From Pseudomonadota bacterium (GTDB lineage: Bacteria > Pseudomonadota > Alphaproteobacteria > Sphingomonadales > Sphingomonadaceae): DNA of 23,135 nucleotides. This document shows, piece after piece, positions 22,320-23,135 of the stretch (position 1 is the first letter of the stretch; each line of letters begins with the position of its first letter). The notes under the pieces were generated by a model. It saw only the letters and a program-made list of their open reading frames with translations, did not search any database and was not told the origin of the DNA. The translations under genes and the position numbers were made by a program. The stretch spans positions 1 to 23,135 of the forward strand of contig JAEZCZ010000106.1 in NCBI GenBank assembly GCA_023433305.1, in the 5' to 3' direction.

Positions 22320-23105
22320 GTGGCGCATCTGTTCATATTCGGCCTCGGCTATTCGGCAAAGCGCATCCGCGTCGCGGCCATCGCAGCCGGCTGGCGAGTG
22401 ACGGCGACCGGCCAGGACGGTGAACTGGCTTTCGCTGACGACGAAGCGGTCCGCGCCGCCCTCGGCTCGGCCAGTCACGTGCTGTCGTCGGTCCCGCCCG
22501 CCGACGATCTCGACCCGGTGCTGACGCGTTATGGCGATGCGCTGGGCCATGGTTCGTTGGGCTACCTCTCTTCGACCGGCGTCTACGGCGATACCGCTGG
22601 CGCCTGGGTGGACGAGAGCGCCCCCACCGGCCAGGGCCGGCGAACCGCCCGCGCGCGGGCCGACGCGGCATGGCTCGATCGCGGAGCGCGCGTGTTCCGG
22701 CTTCCCGGGATCTACGGCCCGGGTCGCAGCGCACTGGAACGCGCAGCCGCTGGGCAAGCACACCGCATCGCGCTGCCGGGCCAGGTCTTCAGCCGAATCC
22801 ATGTCGATGACATTGCGACCGGCGTCATGGCCGGCTTCGAGGCGCCGGCCGGCGCCTACAATCTGGCAGACGACCTTCCTGTGAGCCAGAACACCGTGGT
22901 CGAGGAAGCTTGCCGCCTGCTGGGCCTTGCCGCGCCCCCGCTACAATCGCTCGACGAATCTAGCCTCTCGCCGCAGGCGCGAGCGTTCTATGCCGAGAAC
23001 CGCCGGGTCGCGAACGAAAAGGCCCGGCGGGTGCTCGGCTGGCGCCCGTCGTTGCCAACCTATCGCGAAGGATTGGCCGCCATCCTCAGAGCGACTTGGC
23101 CCTGA
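22320..23105 (+). CDS. Atypical SDR / NAD-dependent epimerase-like protein (YeeZ-like)
   Basis: The 261-residue product begins with a Rossmann-type motif FIFGLGYSAKRI and continues with SSVPPADDLDP, YLSSTGVYGD, FRLPGIYGPGRSALE, and FSRIHVDDIATGVMAGF, features of extended SDR epimerase-like proteins such as E. coli YeeZ. The classical YxxxK catalytic pair is not evident at VYGDTAG, so it may be an atypical SDR with binding but not standard redox function. The substrate is unknown. The start is a GTG with no visible ribosome binding site; homology begins right at this codon. It is divergent from pepN. Confidence 0.85.
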   Translation: MAHLFIFGLGYSAKRIRVAAIAAGWRVTATGQDGELAFADDEAVRAALGSASHVLSSVPPADDLDPVLTRYGDALGHGSLGYLSSTGVYGDTAGAWVDESAPTGQGRRTARARADAAWLDRGARVFRLPGIYGPGRSALERAAAGQAHRIALPGQVFSRIHVDDIATGVMAGFEAPAGAYNLADDLPVSQNTVVEEACRLLGLAAPPLQSLDESSLSPQARAFYAENRRVANEKARRVLGWRPSLPTYREGLAAILRATWP

Positions 23106-23135
23106 GCGCGATCAGCAACCCGACCAGTGACAGCA
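23086..23135 (-). CDS. Possible C-terminal end of a membrane protein (partial)
   Basis: On the minus strand one frame enters at the window edge and ends with a TGA at 23088-23086. It encodes a short hydrophobic stretch followed by a basic tail (LSLVGLLIALRAKSL), like the end of a membrane protein. It would overlap the convergent SDR gene by 20 bases. Only about 16 codons are visible, so this is weak. Confidence 0.35.
   Translation of the reverse strand, partial: LSLVGLLIALRAKSL

Overview
This window reads as ordinary chromosome of a high-GC alphaproteobacterium. The order Sphingomonadales, probably an Erythrobacter/Novosphingobium-like member, is the best guess. The grounds are a MipZ-type division-site ATPase, a PgmG-type phosphohexomutase, a petABC cytochrome bc1 operon followed by apt, an entericidin-like peptide, a BON protein with an Arg/Asp/Tyr-rich tail, and an exported protein of a family I associate with sphingomonads and acidobacteria. 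Genus is inference. I see no insertion sequence, prophage, CRISPR array, integrase or rRNA. Genes are tightly packed and no gene-free stretch exceeds 300 bases; the longest gap is 4839-5066.

Layout. (1) 1-2306 (+): the 3' end of tonB, then exbB and two different exbD genes, closed by a strong intrinsic terminator. This is an inner-membrane motor energising TonB-dependent outer-membrane uptake. (2) 2382-4838 (-): a large Lhr-like DEXH helicase of the ligase-associated DNA-damage type. (3) 5067-6642 (+): a BON-domain protein with a low-complexity N-terminus, a UUCG-loop terminator, and a GDT1-type cation transporter. (4) 9290-6647 (-): a compact run of mipZ, a membrane-anchored J-domain protein, pgmG and a 40-residue entericidin-like lipoprotein, with gaps or overlaps of about one base between the first three. 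(5) 9368-12748 (+): panC, an exported protein of unknown function behind an operator-like palindrome, and a FucP/GluP-type sugar transporter whose ribosome binding site lies in a hairpin. (6) 15319-12756 (-): a CPA1-type Na+(K+)/H+ antiporter with a C-terminal regulatory domain, an OmpA-like lipoprotein and tRNA-Gly(TCC). (7) 22261-15397 (-): pepN, pgeF, petA, petB, petC and apt, linked by short overlaps. (8) 22320-23105 (+): an atypical SDR-family protein that may be leaderless, followed by a possible fragment of a membrane protein on the opposite strand.

How it fits together. Most of the window is core metabolism and envelope biology: proton-motive-force generation (bc1) and its use (TonB/ExbBD, antiporter), sugar-phosphate and CoA-precursor synthesis (PgmG, PanC), purine salvage (Apt), peptide turnover (PepN), peptidoglycan fidelity (PgeF) and division positioning (MipZ). 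I did not find a clearly new defence or mobile system. The better leads are the two-ExbD TonB system with its intercistronic hairpin, the uncharacterised exported protein with its structured leader, the MipZ/J-protein/PgmG cluster and the disordered BON protein.
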